From: Flavobacterium tegetincola DSM 22377
Lineage (GTDB): Bacteria; Bacteroidota; Bacteroidia; Flavobacteriales; Flavobacteriaceae
NCBI RefSeq assembly: GCF_000425485.1
Contig: NZ_AUDN01000020.1
Location: forward strand, 86,941-150,940
DNA length: 64,000 nt
Reading direction: 5' to 3'
Shown here: positions 42,225 through 51,608 of the stretch, one piece after another
Layout: every line of letters begins with the position of its first letter
How positions within the stretch are numbered: the stretch's first letter is position 1
Notes under the pieces: model-generated
The model's database searches: none
Told to the model about the DNA's origin: nothing
Seen by the model: the letters and a program-made list of their open reading frames with translations, nothing else
Made by a program: the position numbers and the translations under genes

Positions 42225-43427
42225 TTATCGGTCAAATCTAAATATATTTTCTTCTGTTTGTTTACCTAAATACATATCTTTTATCATTTCAGCAGCAATT
42301 ACACTAAAAGTAATTCCGTTTCCTCCATAGCCAAGAGCAAAATACATGTTGGGATGTTTTTTATGTTCTCCAATATAGGGCAATCCATCTTTTGTTCCCC
42401 CAAATGTGCCGCACCAATAAAAGTCTATCTCTATTTTACTTTCAGGGAAAAATGTTTTAAAACGCTTGAGTATATCTTTATTTTTTTTGTCCATTAAAGC
42501 ATCGCGTTTTTTAGGATCTTGGAAGGGTTCGTCAAAACCACCCACCATTATGCGGTTGTCTTCGGTGGTTCTGATGTAAAGGTAGGGTCGTGCGGTTTCC
42601 CAAATCAAACATTTTTCCTTCCAAAGTTCATCAGGATGCATTGGTTGACTGACTAAAACATAGGTAGACTCCAGCTGCATTACTTTTTCATCTAATAAAT
42701 TTTCCGATTCAAATCCGGGTGCAGCTACAATTTTCTTTGCTTTTATTTTAATCTCCTTGTCGGTATAAGCTGTTATCGCGTCTTTTTTTGATTTAATTTC
42801 AACAATATTAGTATGACTGTATACTTTTAATCCTGAATTTTTTCGATGGTAATCCAAAATTGCTTGACAAAATTTATAGGTATCCACTTGAGCTGATTCA
42901 TTATTGTACAAAGCGGCTTTACGTTTGATGTTATATTCTGAAAGTAACATCTCTTCGGTCAAATATTGTACAGGTAAACCGTGCTTTTTTCTAATTTCAA
43001 ATTCTTTTTCTAATTGCTTTTTACCTTTAGCATCTGAAGCCAGATATAGGGATGGAACTCTTTTAAAATCTACATCTATTTTAAGTTGTTTGACGATTTT
43101 CTCCAGTGTTGTAATGGATTCTAAACACATTTTATAAGCTTTAACAGCATCTTCTTCGCCCACTTTTTCAATTAAGTCATACAAATATTCATCAATTTCG
43201 TACTGCAATTGAGCGGTACTTGCGGTAGTACTTCCCGTAGATTCCATCCTTCGGTCTGCGATGACACATTTTACATTATTTTCACATAGAAAATGTGCCA
43301 CCAAAGCACCTGTGATACCTGAACCAATGATTAATACCTCGGTTTCAATATCTTGTTCCAACCGTTCGTAGTTTTCCGATAATCCGTTTTTGATCAGCCA
43401 AAAAGGCAATCCTGATTTTAAATCCAT
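42225..43427 (-). CDS. FAD-dependent amino acid oxidase family (DAO) enzyme
   Basis: A 400-residue flavoprotein of the D-amino acid oxidase/glycine oxidase family. The N-terminal EVLIIGSGITGALVAHFL binds FAD, STTASTAQLQYEID is the family's substrate-side segment, and the C-terminus has GTFGGTKDGLPYIGEH and YFALGYGGNGITFSVIAAEM, the second FAD contact. It would oxidise an amine or amino acid, or act as a dehydrogenase in a quinone-linked pathway. No substrate genes are nearby. The gene is divergent from comM with about 130 bp between starts. No signal peptide; cytoplasmic. Confidence 0.87.
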   Translation of the reverse strand: MDLKSGLPFWLIKNGLSENYERLEQDIETEVLIIGSGITGALVAHFLCENNVKCVIADRRMESTGSTTASTAQLQYEIDEYLYDLIEKVGEEDAVKAYKMCLESITTLEKIVKQLKIDVDFKRVPSLYLASDAKGKKQLEKEFEIRKKHGLPVQYLTEEMLLSEYNIKRKAALYNNESAQVDTYKFCQAILDYHRKNSGLKVYSHTNIVEIKSKKDAITAYTDKEIKIKAKKIVAAPGFESENLLDEKVMQLESTYVLVSQPMHPDELWKEKCLIWETARPYLYIRTTEDNRIMVGGFDEPFQDPKKRDALMDKKNKDILKRFKTFFPESKIEIDFYWCGTFGGTKDGLPYIGEHKKHPNMYFALGYGGNGITFSVIAAEMIKDMYLGKQTEENIFRFDR

Positions 43428-43559
43428 AGCATTTTTCTATTAAAATTAGTGCAATTTTCTTAGGGCAGAATTTTTTTATCAAATTTTTAAGAAATTTAAT
43501 CTAATCCTACTTTTTGAGTTGAAAAAATGACTAATTTTAAAAAGTTAAAACTATGTGCC

Positions 43560-45095
43560 ATGTTAGTTAAAGTGTATGGAAGTGCGGTATTTGGAGTGGA
43601 AGCCACAACAATTACCATTGAAGTCAATATTGATAAGGGAATTGGGTACCACCTCGTTGGTCTTCCCGACAATGCCATCAAGGAAAGCAGTTACCGAATT
43701 GCCGCTGCTTTAAAAAACAACGGTTATGAATTGCCGGGTAAGAAAATCATTATTAATTTGGCTCCAGCCGATTTAAGAAAAGAAGGTTCTGCCTATGATT
43801 TATCTTTAGCGATGGGTATTTTAGTAGCTTCGGGACAAATAAAAACGGATGATATTGACAAATACATTATTATGGGAGAACTTTCGCTTGACGGAGGATT
43901 ACAACCCATAAAAGGAGCATTACCCATTGCAATAAAAGCAAAAGAGGAGGGATATAAAGGTTTTTTTCTGCCGATACAAAATGCTAAAGAAGCAGCGATA
44001 GTTTCAGGTCTAGACGTTTACGGAATAGAAAATATAAAAGAAATCATCGATTTTTTCAAAGGTAAAAGTACGCTAGAACCAACCATTTTTGACACCCGAA
44101 AAGAGTTTTACAAAACATTAGACTTTCCAGAATTTGATTTTAGTGACGTAAAAGGGCAAGAATCTATAAAACGTTGCATGGAAATTGCGGCTGCTGGAGG
44201 TCATAATATTATTTTAATTGGTCCTCCTGGAGCAGGAAAAACAATGTTAGCCAAAAGATTACCCAGTATTTTGCCACCAATGACGTTGAAGGAAGCATTG
44301 GAAACCACTAAAATCCATAGTGTAGCGGGAAAATTAAAAGAAGTGGGCTTGATGAATCAAAGGCCATTTAGGAGTCCACATCATACCATTTCAAATGTAG
44401 CCTTGGTCGGCGGCGGAAGTTATCCACAACCTGGCGAAATTTCTATGGCACACAATGGTGTCCTTTTTTTAGATGAATTGCCCGAATTTAAAAGGGATGT
44501 ATTGGAAGTGATGCGGCAACCTTTAGAAGATCGAGAAGTGACCATTTCACGCGCAAAATTTACAATCACCTATCCGTCGTCCTTTATGTTAGTGGCAAGT
44601 ATGAATCCTAGTCCCAGTGGTTTCTTCAATGATCCGAGTACGCCTTCAACTTCATCTCCGTATGAAATGCAACGGTATTTGAGTAAAATTTCAGGACCGT
44701 TATTGGATCGAATAGACATTCATATTGAAGTTACGCCAGTTCCTTTTGAAAAATTGTCGGACAAAAATAAGGCAGAATCCAGCGTCACCATTCGAGAACG
44801 CGTAACCAAAGCTAGAGAAATTCAAACTGCTCGATTTGAAGAATCAGAAAAAGTAAATTACAACGCGCAAATGACTTCAAAGCAAATTCGAGAATATTGT
44901 GCCTTGGACGAAACATCTAATCAACTTTTGAAAACCGCAATGGAACGACTTAATTTATCGGCTAGAGCTTACGATCGTATTTTAAAAGTTTCTAGAACTA
45001 TTGCTGATTTAGGTGCTGCTCCAGATATTCAATCGAGTCATATTGCAGAAGCGATTCAATACCGAAGTTTGGATCGTGACGGTTGGTTGGGATAA
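43560..45095 (+). CDS. comM: YifB/ComM family Mg-chelatase-like AAA ATPase
   Basis: A 511-residue hexameric AAA helicase. In competent bacteria ComM promotes branch migration during natural transformation. The start MLVKVYGSAVFGVEA is used because relatives begin there, 11 codons after the first ATG of the frame. An N-terminal Lon-protease-like domain (residues 1-170, with GLPDNAIKESSYRI and DLSLAMGIL) is followed by Walker A GPPGAGKT (221-228), Walker B GVLFLDELPEF, and the Mg-chelatase C-terminal domain (NLSARAYDRILKVSRTIADL). No competence genes are adjacent, so the role in transformation is inference. Confidence 0.93.
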   Translation: MLVKVYGSAVFGVEATTITIEVNIDKGIGYHLVGLPDNAIKESSYRIAAALKNNGYELPGKKIIINLAPADLRKEGSAYDLSLAMGILVASGQIKTDDIDKYIIMGELSLDGGLQPIKGALPIAIKAKEEGYKGFFLPIQNAKEAAIVSGLDVYGIENIKEIIDFFKGKSTLEPTIFDTRKEFYKTLDFPEFDFSDVKGQESIKRCMEIAAAGGHNIILIGPPGAGKTMLAKRLPSILPPMTLKEALETTKIHSVAGKLKEVGLMNQRPFRSPHHTISNVALVGGGSYPQPGEISMAHNGVLFLDELPEFKRDVLEVMRQPLEDREVTISRAKFTITYPSSFMLVASMNPSPSGFFNDPSTPSTSSPYEMQRYLSKISGPLLDRIDIHIEVTPVPFEKLSDKNKAESSVTIRERVTKAREIQTARFEESEKVNYNAQMTSKQIREYCALDETSNQLLKTAMERLNLSARAYDRILKVSRTIADLGAAPDIQSSHIAEAIQYRSLDRDGWLG

Positions 45096-45116
45096 TTTTT
45101 ATGTTTTTTCTTGACT

Positions 45117-45134
45117 CCCACGGTTAAAACCGTG
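45117..45134 (+). terminator. Terminator of comM
   Basis: CCCACGGTT/AACCGTGGG stem 21 bp after the comM stop, followed by TTATATTTTG. It shares its stem with the terminator at 35400-35423. Confidence 0.75.
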
Positions 45135-45255
45135 GGTTATATTTTGTAAAAAACCCTTTTACAGTTATATTTCTTTTGCACAGATTTCACAAAAGTAAAC
45201 AGATTAAATTGGTGAAAATTTGTACTAGAAATAGTACATGCGCTTCAAATAAAGT

Positions 45256-46374
45256 TTATAAATTCTTTGTAAAAGTTTTTCTACGTTTGTTGATTTTTGG
45301 GTCAAAATGCTTCCAAATGGCATGAATTGCAGTATTTTCTGCCAATTCTGGTGTTCGGATACAGTCAATAATTCCCCTTTCAGTGAATGTATCGTAATAT
45401 TGTTTAAAAATAATTGCGGTGACTCCCTTGTTTTGGTATTCGGGTGCAATTCCAATTAAGTAAAATAAGACCGTTTTACTGTGTTTTTTAGCTTTCAACA
45501 TGTGGTAAAATCCAAAAGGAAACAGTTTGCCATTTGCTTTTTTTAATGCTTCGGAAAAGTCGGGCATGACAATTCCAAATGCGATCAATTTATCGTTTTC
45601 GTCAAATACGAATTTGATGTATTCGGGATTGATTAAACTAATGTACTTCTTTTTAAAGTACTCTTTTTGCAAATCAGTAATGGCAACAAAAGACGCCAAC
45701 TTTGCATACGAATAATTGAAAAGATCAAACATTTCGTCCACATACGGCATCACATCTTTGATTTTTGTAAAATCGGCTGCACGTAATTTATAGCGTTTTT
45801 TAATCAATTCCTGTGCTTTCTCAAACATTTCTGGTTTTACATTTGCAAAAGGAAAAATACTTTCTATATATTCTTTTTCAGGTACGTAACCCAGCTTCTC
45901 CAAATGAGTGATGTAGTAGGGAAAATTGTACCAAGTAATCATATTTCCTTTTTGATCAAAACCTTCGGTAAGAAGTCCAACCTTATCCAAATTTGAAAAA
46001 CCCATCGGGCCTTCCACATATTCTAATTGGTTCTTTGTGCCAAATTCATACACTTTTTCAAGTAGAGCTTTTGTAACTTCAATGTCGTCAATTACATCAT
46101 ACCATCCGAAACGCACTTTCCTCTTTTCCTGATTATTGACTTCATCCCAATTAATGATTGCGGCAATACGTCCTACAATTCTATTGTTCTTGTACGCAAG
46201 AAAAAGATGTGCATCTGCATTATCAAACAATGGATTTTGATTTTTGTCAAATGAATTGACTTCATCGTTAATTATAGTGGGTACCCAATTGGGTTCATCT
46301 TTATATAGGTCAAACGGGAATTTTACAAAATCAGTAATTTCTGCTTTGCTCTTGGCTTCTTTGATAGTTATCAT
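45256..46374 (-). CDS. GNAT-type N-acetyltransferase-like protein
   Basis: A 372-residue protein with a two-part GNAT-like architecture. Residues 50-110 (FLAYKNNRIVGRIAAIINWDEVN, FGWYDVIDD) and 290-350 (FYLIGIAPEYQNKGVTAIIFKQYYDTF) carry the Gcn5 strand-loop signatures, the latter with the acetyl-CoA binding QNKG turn. The N-terminal opening FVKFPFDLYKDEPNWVP is typical of this Bacteroidota family. The acceptor is unknown. Its ATG overlaps the stop of the outer-membrane protein gene (TAATG), so the two are translationally coupled. Confidence 0.8.
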   Translation of the reverse strand: MITIKEAKSKAEITDFVKFPFDLYKDEPNWVPTIINDEVNSFDKNQNPLFDNADAHLFLAYKNNRIVGRIAAIINWDEVNNQEKRKVRFGWYDVIDDIEVTKALLEKVYEFGTKNQLEYVEGPMGFSNLDKVGLLTEGFDQKGNMITWYNFPYYITHLEKLGYVPEKEYIESIFPFANVKPEMFEKAQELIKKRYKLRAADFTKIKDVMPYVDEMFDLFNYSYAKLASFVAITDLQKEYFKKKYISLINPEYIKFVFDENDKLIAFGIVMPDFSEALKKANGKLFPFGFYHMLKAKKHSKTVLFYLIGIAPEYQNKGVTAIIFKQYYDTFTERGIIDCIRTPELAENTAIHAIWKHFDPKINKRRKTFTKNL

Positions 46375-47339
46375 TATGGTTTCTCTACTTCAATTGTTTC
46401 TACTTTATCCTTGCGTTCCTTTTTCTCCTTCTTCTTGTCTTTTTCTTTATCTTTCCCTTCTTTACCACTTCGGATTAGGATGGGTTTGTAGTTTTTATCA
46501 AAACGCCAAGAAAGTCCGATTCCAGCATCAAAGATGGAAGGCGTATCTTTAAAATTTCCACCAATGCTAGCGTCAATTTGGATGTTGTCTTTAATTAAAT
46601 ATGCCGCACCAGCTCTTAAATTATAATCGGTGTAAGCATCGCTAATAATACCTTGATGCTCTAAAAATCCCGACCATTTATCGTTAAATCCTTTTGTCAT
46701 TGTAAGAATATAACCGTAGCTATTAAAGTCAGTAGCAATTTTATCTGCAATGAAATTCATGACCAAAACATAGCCGCCGCTAAATTGATTTTGAGTGATA
46801 ACCGCTAACTTTGGCGAAAATGTATTTTCCAAACTTGAATAGTAAACGCTATTAAAATTTAAATTAGCACCAGCGTAAACACCGACTGCGGGTATAAACT
46901 GCCTCCATTTAAATCTGTGGTTTGCTTTCCAGCTTAAAATATTGATTTTTTCTTCGTAGTTTTTGTACGGGTCGTAAATTAAATATTTGGCACCTAAAGT
47001 AATTCTTTTAAAATCATTTCTATTTTCGGTCCCTAATGCCGTTTTATATTGATCAAACTGATATTTAAGATCTACGTTAAATTCCAATTGTTCAAAAAAG
47101 GCACCATATCTAAGCACCAACTGTCCACCCACTCCTTTTGTCTCAGTACCTAGAAGTACATGTTCCTGACTGATACCGTATACGCCAGTTTCGGCTTGCA
47201 ATACAGTTTGACCAACTGAAAATGCGGACTGAGACTCTCCAGGTCGGTTGGAATTAATGGCATCGGTATATTGGGCTAAAATAGAATTTCCCGCAAGTAC
47301 CGTGAGAACTAGTAGACTGTTTTTTATGTACTGAATCAT
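46374..47339 (-). CDS. Outer-membrane beta-barrel protein (MetA-pathway-like) with a lysine/glutamate tail
   Basis: A 321-residue exported protein. Residues 1-22 are a signal peptide ending SILAQ. The body alternates aromatic and polar residues in about 12 amphipathic strands; NSNRPGESQSAFSVG at the start and QIDASIGGNFKDTPSIFDAGIGLSWRF near the end match the 'putative MetA pathway of phenol degradation'/transporter family. After the last strand, from about residue 288, comes a 30-residue tail almost entirely of Lys, Glu, Asp and Arg. Barrels normally end at the terminal strand, so this tail is unusual. Coupled to the acetyltransferase gene. Confidence 0.82.
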   Translation of the reverse strand: MIQYIKNSLLVLTVLAGNSILAQYTDAINSNRPGESQSAFSVGQTVLQAETGVYGISQEHVLLGTETKGVGGQLVLRYGAFFEQLEFNVDLKYQFDQYKTALGTENRNDFKRITLGAKYLIYDPYKNYEEKINILSWKANHRFKWRQFIPAVGVYAGANLNFNSVYYSSLENTFSPKLAVITQNQFSGGYVLVMNFIADKIATDFNSYGYILTMTKGFNDKWSGFLEHQGIISDAYTDYNLRAGAAYLIKDNIQIDASIGGNFKDTPSIFDAGIGLSWRFDKNYKPILIRSGKEGKDKEKDKKKEKKERKDKVETIEVEKP

Positions 47340-47370
47340 ATCAAATAAATTTTCAGATTGGATTGAAACC

Positions 47371-47378
47371 CAAAAGTA
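47371..47378 (-). promoter_or_regulatory. -7 promoter element for the outer-membrane protein gene
   Basis: The minus strand reads TACTTTTG, 32 bp upstream of the ATG at 47339. Confidence 0.45.
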
Positions 47379-47433
47379 CTGTATTTTATTAATAATTTAA
47401 GAACGATAATTTATTTTTAAAATTCAAAATGGC

Positions 47434-47441
47434 TAAATTTG
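47434..47441 (+). promoter_or_regulatory. -7 promoter element for the DUF4834 gene
   Basis: TAAATTTG, 19 bp upstream of the ATG at 47461, divergent from the promoter at 47371-47378. Confidence 0.45.
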
Positions 47442-47460
47442 ACCTCTTATATTTTAATCA

Positions 47461-47754
47461 ATGGATACTGCTTCTTTTACTGGACTGCTTAGAGTAATAC
47501 TATATTTCGTAGTTGGATATTATATTGTAAAATTTTTAGCGCGTTTATTTTTTCCAATTGTGATCAGGAAAGTTGTCTCTAAAGCCGAAGAATCGTTCAA
47601 ACAGCAATACCAATCTCAGCAACAACACAATGACCCTACGTCGTGGCAAAGTCGTTCGAGCAAACAAGAAATCGTTTCGGATACCGAAAAGTCTAATAAT
47701 CCTAAGTCTACCAAAAAAGTAGGAGAGTATGTAGATTATGAAGAAATTGAGTAA
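47461..47754 (+). CDS. DUF4834 single-pass membrane protein
   Basis: A 97-residue protein of the Bacteroidota family DUF4834. An N-terminal hydrophobic segment (residues 8-37, LLRVILYFVVGYYIVKFLARLFFPIVI) anchors it, and the cytoplasmic remainder is polar and Gln/Ser/Lys-rich, ending VGEYVDYEEIE, a conserved terminus in this family. Function unknown. It sits directly upstream of the YfhO membrane protein gene, a gene order I believe is common in flavobacteria, so a link to glycan assembly is possible but unproven. Confidence 0.85.
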   Translation: MDTASFTGLLRVILYFVVGYYIVKFLARLFFPIVIRKVVSKAEESFKQQYQSQQQHNDPTSWQSRSSKQEIVSDTEKSNNPKSTKKVGEYVDYEEIE

Positions 47755-47831
47755 GTTTGCACAGTTCTGTTACAACTATTGATTTTAGTGGTTGGTATTA
47801 GAATTTTAAACCTTAATTTTAAGCTGCATCC

Positions 47832-50282
47832 ATGAAATTTTTGAATAAGTTTTATCCCCATCTTTTAGCCTTTTTTGGATTTATAATCATTTCCTTATTT
47901 TATTTTTATCCTGTTCTCCAGGGAAAACAATTGTCACAATCTGACATTGTGCAATACACAGGAATGGCAAAGGAGCAAAACGATTTTCGTGCAGCTGAAA
48001 ATACAGAGCCCTACTGGACCAATTCGGCTTTTGGAGGAATGCCAACCTATCAAATGGGTGCCAATTATCCCAACGATTATATTGGAGCATTAGACGATTT
48101 CCTTCGATTTTTACCTCGTCCGGCTGATTATTTATTTCTCTACTTTCTCAGTTTTTACGGCTTACTTTTAGTCCTCAAAGTAGATCCTTTGAAAGCTTTT
48201 ATTGGTGCTTTGGCCTTTGGATTTTCTACCTATATGATTATTATTTTAGGCGTTGGACATAATGCTAAAGCACATGCAATTGCATACATGCCGTTAGTAT
48301 TGGCGGGAGTGCTCTTGGTCTTTCAACGAAAATATGTGGTTGGTGGAATTTTGACCATGCTTGCCGCCGCTTTAGAAATAAATGCGAATCACTTTCAGAT
48401 GACCTATTATTTATTGATTCTGATTTTAATTGTAGCCCTTTTTTACAGTTATCAATTTATTAAAAGCAAGGAATACAAACCACTCTTAACTGCTTTTGGA
48501 ATTTTTGCCGTAGCCGGAATTTTTGCTATTGGTTCCAATGCTACCAATTTATTGGCGACAGCCGAGTATGCAGATTTTAGTATGCGTGGCAAAAGTGAGC
48601 TTTCTTTTAACCCCGACGGAAGTAAAAATGAAACGACTTCTGCAATGGATTACGACTATATCACCGAATACAGTTATGGAATTGCCGAAAGTTTAAACCT
48701 TATTGCACCACGTCTATTCGGTGGTGGAAATTCTGAGAAATTAGGAAAAGAATCCAATGTATTTGAATTTATTTCAAAAAAAGGAGCTTCACCAGATGAA
48801 GCTTTGAATTTTACGCAAAATTATGGAGCTACATATTGGGGAGATCAGCCTATCGTTGCCGCTCCAGCGTATCTTGGTGCTGTAGTTTTCATGTTGTTTG
48901 TTCTGGCTATGTTCATCGACAAACGTAAAATCAAATATGCATTTTTAATTGGAGCCATTTTTACGTTGATGTTGTCTTGGGGTAAAAATTTTGCGATATT
49001 GACCAATATCTTTATTGATATTGTGCCTTTGTATGACAAATTTAGAGCGGTATCTTCTATTCAAGTTATTGTAGAACTGTGTATTCCAATTCTTGCAATT
49101 ATGGGTTTGCAAAGTTTTTTCAAAGCAGAAAAAGCAGCACAAGTGGATGCATTGAAAAAAACAGCGATGGTCAGTTTAGGAATGGTTGCACTTTTATTTG
49201 TTTCCAAATTTCTATTTGATTTTGCGGGACCAATCGACGCTCGATTGCAACAAATGTTTGCTCAAACGGGCGATCCAACCTTCGGAACTGATTTTATGGA
49301 TGCTTTGCGATTGGATCGAAAAGACATGTATTCTGCAGATGTACTTCGATCTGGATTTTTAATTGCAGCTGGTTTAGCTTTCTTATGGTTTTACACCCAA
49401 GAAAAATTGTCACAAATGACGACGGTGCTACTTGTTGGAGTTTTCATGGTGGGCGATTTAGTTCTTGTAGATCGAAAATATGTAGATACTTCTGGATTTG
49501 TCTCTGCAAGAGAAGTACGTGAACCTTTTCAACCTACACAATCTGATTTGCAAATTTTAGAAGACACATCAAATTTTAGAGTATACGAAGTAAACGGAAG
49601 ATTGCAAGCGCGAACTTCTTACTTCCATAAATCGCTGTCGGGTTACAGTGCTGTTCGACCAAGGAGAATGGATCAGTTGTTTAATTATCAAATTGACAAC
49701 GGAAATATGGAAGTTTTAAATATGTTGAACACAAAATATGTGATTCAAGTTGACGATAAAAATCAAGAGTTTCCAGCTTTAAATGACAAGGCAAATGGAA
49801 ATGCATGGTTTGTCCAAAAAATGAATTTTGTCAATTCGGCTGATGCAGAAATGAAAGCATTGGATAAATTTGACAGTAAAAATGAGGTCATTATCAATAA
49901 TAAAGAATTTACCGTTTCAGCAGCAACAACGTATAGTAAGGATAGTTTGGCAACAATTAATTTGATTGAATATAAACCAAATTATGCCAAATATGTAACG
50001 GTTAACAAGCAAAATGGTTTGGCTGTTTTCTCTGAAATTTACTATCCTAAAGGTTGGATTGCTACTATTGATGGTAAAGAAGTTGCAATTTTTAGAACAA
50101 ATTATACGTTACGTGGTTTAGAAATTCCAGCTGGAAAACATACTGTTGAATTTAAATTTGAACCGCAAGTGGTTAAAACAGGAAGCACAATCGTATTATT
50201 GAGTGGACTGGGGATGCTACTGTTAATAGGCGGAGGTATTTATTTTGAAAGAAAAAAACGAACTAAAGAAGACGTAGTGTAA
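47832..50282 (+). CDS. YfhO-family multi-pass membrane protein
   Basis: An 816-residue inner-membrane protein with about 12-13 transmembrane helices in the first two thirds and a soluble C-terminal region facing the outside. YfhO proteins are GT-C-fold glycosyltransferase relatives implicated in decorating cell-surface polymers such as teichoic acid in Gram-positives. Visible marks are PYWTNSAFGGMPTYQMGANYP in the first loop, WGDQPIVAAPAYLG and YYPKGWIATIDGKEV near the C-terminus. It starts a run of YfhO, glycosyltransferase and flippase genes with short gaps (35 and 4 bp), which suggests one cell-surface glycan pathway. Confidence 0.85.
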   Translation: MKFLNKFYPHLLAFFGFIIISLFYFYPVLQGKQLSQSDIVQYTGMAKEQNDFRAAENTEPYWTNSAFGGMPTYQMGANYPNDYIGALDDFLRFLPRPADYLFLYFLSFYGLLLVLKVDPLKAFIGALAFGFSTYMIIILGVGHNAKAHAIAYMPLVLAGVLLVFQRKYVVGGILTMLAAALEINANHFQMTYYLLILILIVALFYSYQFIKSKEYKPLLTAFGIFAVAGIFAIGSNATNLLATAEYADFSMRGKSELSFNPDGSKNETTSAMDYDYITEYSYGIAESLNLIAPRLFGGGNSEKLGKESNVFEFISKKGASPDEALNFTQNYGATYWGDQPIVAAPAYLGAVVFMLFVLAMFIDKRKIKYAFLIGAIFTLMLSWGKNFAILTNIFIDIVPLYDKFRAVSSIQVIVELCIPILAIMGLQSFFKAEKAAQVDALKKTAMVSLGMVALLFVSKFLFDFAGPIDARLQQMFAQTGDPTFGTDFMDALRLDRKDMYSADVLRSGFLIAAGLAFLWFYTQEKLSQMTTVLLVGVFMVGDLVLVDRKYVDTSGFVSAREVREPFQPTQSDLQILEDTSNFRVYEVNGRLQARTSYFHKSLSGYSAVRPRRMDQLFNYQIDNGNMEVLNMLNTKYVIQVDDKNQEFPALNDKANGNAWFVQKMNFVNSADAEMKALDKFDSKNEVIINNKEFTVSAATTYSKDSLATINLIEYKPNYAKYVTVNKQNGLAVFSEIYYPKGWIATIDGKEVAIFRTNYTLRGLEIPAGKHTVEFKFEPQVVKTGSTIVLLSGLGMLLLIGGGIYFERKKRTKEDVV

Positions 50283-50317
50283 ATCTATTTATTCTATCAA
50301 TCTCTAAAAATTGACTT

Positions 50318-51604
50318 TTGAAAAAAACACTAATCATCGCTTACTATTGGCCACCTGCTGGAGGTCCAGGCGTTCAGCGGTGGTTGAAGTTTGTTAAATA
50401 CCTACCAGATTTTGGAATTCAACCGCATGTTTATGTTCCTGAAAATCCAACGTATCCTATTATAGATGTAGCGCTGGAAAACGAGGTTTCGACAAAAGCG
50501 GTCATCGTAAAAAAGAAAATCATTGAACCTTATGGTTTGGCTTCTTTTTTTTCAAAGAAAACGACTCAGAAAATCAGTTCAGGAATTATTCCGCAACAAC
50601 GAAAACAATCTTTGTTACAAAAGGTTTTATTGTATGTTCGAGGAAATGTTTTTATTCCAGATGCTCGTGTTTTATGGGTAAAGCCTTCTATAAAATTTCT
50701 AGAAAATTACATTGCAGAGCATCAAATCGATACGATTATTACTACAGGTCCGCCTCACAGTTTGCATTTAATCGGATTGGGCTTAAAAGAGAAGTTGGAC
50801 CTGAATTGGATTGCTGACTTTCGGGATCCGTGGACAACAATTGGTTACCATGATGAATTAAAATTGTCATCTCGTTCGGCTCAAAAACATAAGGAATTAG
50901 AATCAAAAGTTTTACAAACGGCAGACTCAATTTTAGTGACTAGTGCGACTACAAAATTAGAGTTTCAGCAATTGACCAAGCAACCCATTCATGTCATTAC
51001 CAATGGCTACGACGTGGAAAAAGTTCAGAATGTACCTTTAGACGAAAAGTTTACCATGGCACACATTGGTTCTTTTCTATCACAACGCAACCCGCGAATT
51101 TTGTGGAAATGTCTGAAAGAAATCATCAAGGAAAATCCGTCCTTTAAAAACGATTTTGAACTAAAATTAATTGGAGCGGTAAGTCAAGAAATTTTAGATA
51201 CAATTGCTGAATTTCGGTTGGATCCGTATGTCAATAATTTAGGATATGTTTCGCACCAAGAAGCAGTTTTACATCAACGCTCGTCTCAGGTGTTACTGTT
51301 AATTGAAATAGATTCAGAAAAAACCAAGAGTATTATTCCGGGAAAATTATTTGAATACATGGTTTCTGAACGACCAATATTGGCCATGGGACCTCAAGAT
51401 TCTGATTTTGAAAGTATCATAAAGTCAACTAATACGGGAGTTTTTCATCAGTATGATGAGTTTGATGCATTGAAGCAATCGATTCTTTCATTCTACGAAA
51501 ATTACAAGAACCAATCTTTACATGTTCATGCCGTTGGGCTGCAGCAATACAGCCGAAAAAATTTGACTCAACAATTGGCCGAATTAATTAAATCGAAACG
51601 CTAA
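50318..51604 (+). CDS. Glycosyltransferase (GT-B, family 4-like)
   Basis: A 428-residue GT-B glycosyltransferase. It begins at a TTG: KKTLIIAYYWPPAGGPGVQRWLKFVKYL is the first beta-alpha unit of the donor-acceptor N-terminal domain, and no ATG is available further upstream. The C-terminal domain contains ADSILVTSATT, ITNGYDVEKV and the EX7E region around KSIIPGKLFEYMVSERPILAMG, which binds the nucleotide sugar. There is no membrane segment, so it works at the cytoplasmic face. It sits between the YfhO and flippase genes. The acceptor and sugar are unknown. Confidence 0.88.
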   Translation: MKKTLIIAYYWPPAGGPGVQRWLKFVKYLPDFGIQPHVYVPENPTYPIIDVALENEVSTKAVIVKKKIIEPYGLASFFSKKTTQKISSGIIPQQRKQSLLQKVLLYVRGNVFIPDARVLWVKPSIKFLENYIAEHQIDTIITTGPPHSLHLIGLGLKEKLDLNWIADFRDPWTTIGYHDELKLSSRSAQKHKELESKVLQTADSILVTSATTKLEFQQLTKQPIHVITNGYDVEKVQNVPLDEKFTMAHIGSFLSQRNPRILWKCLKEIIKENPSFKNDFELKLIGAVSQEILDTIAEFRLDPYVNNLGYVSHQEAVLHQRSSQVLLLIEIDSEKTKSIIPGKLFEYMVSERPILAMGPQDSDFESIIKSTNTGVFHQYDEFDALKQSILSFYENYKNQSLHVHAVGLQQYSRKNLTQQLAELIKSKR

Positions 51605-51608
51605 TTCT

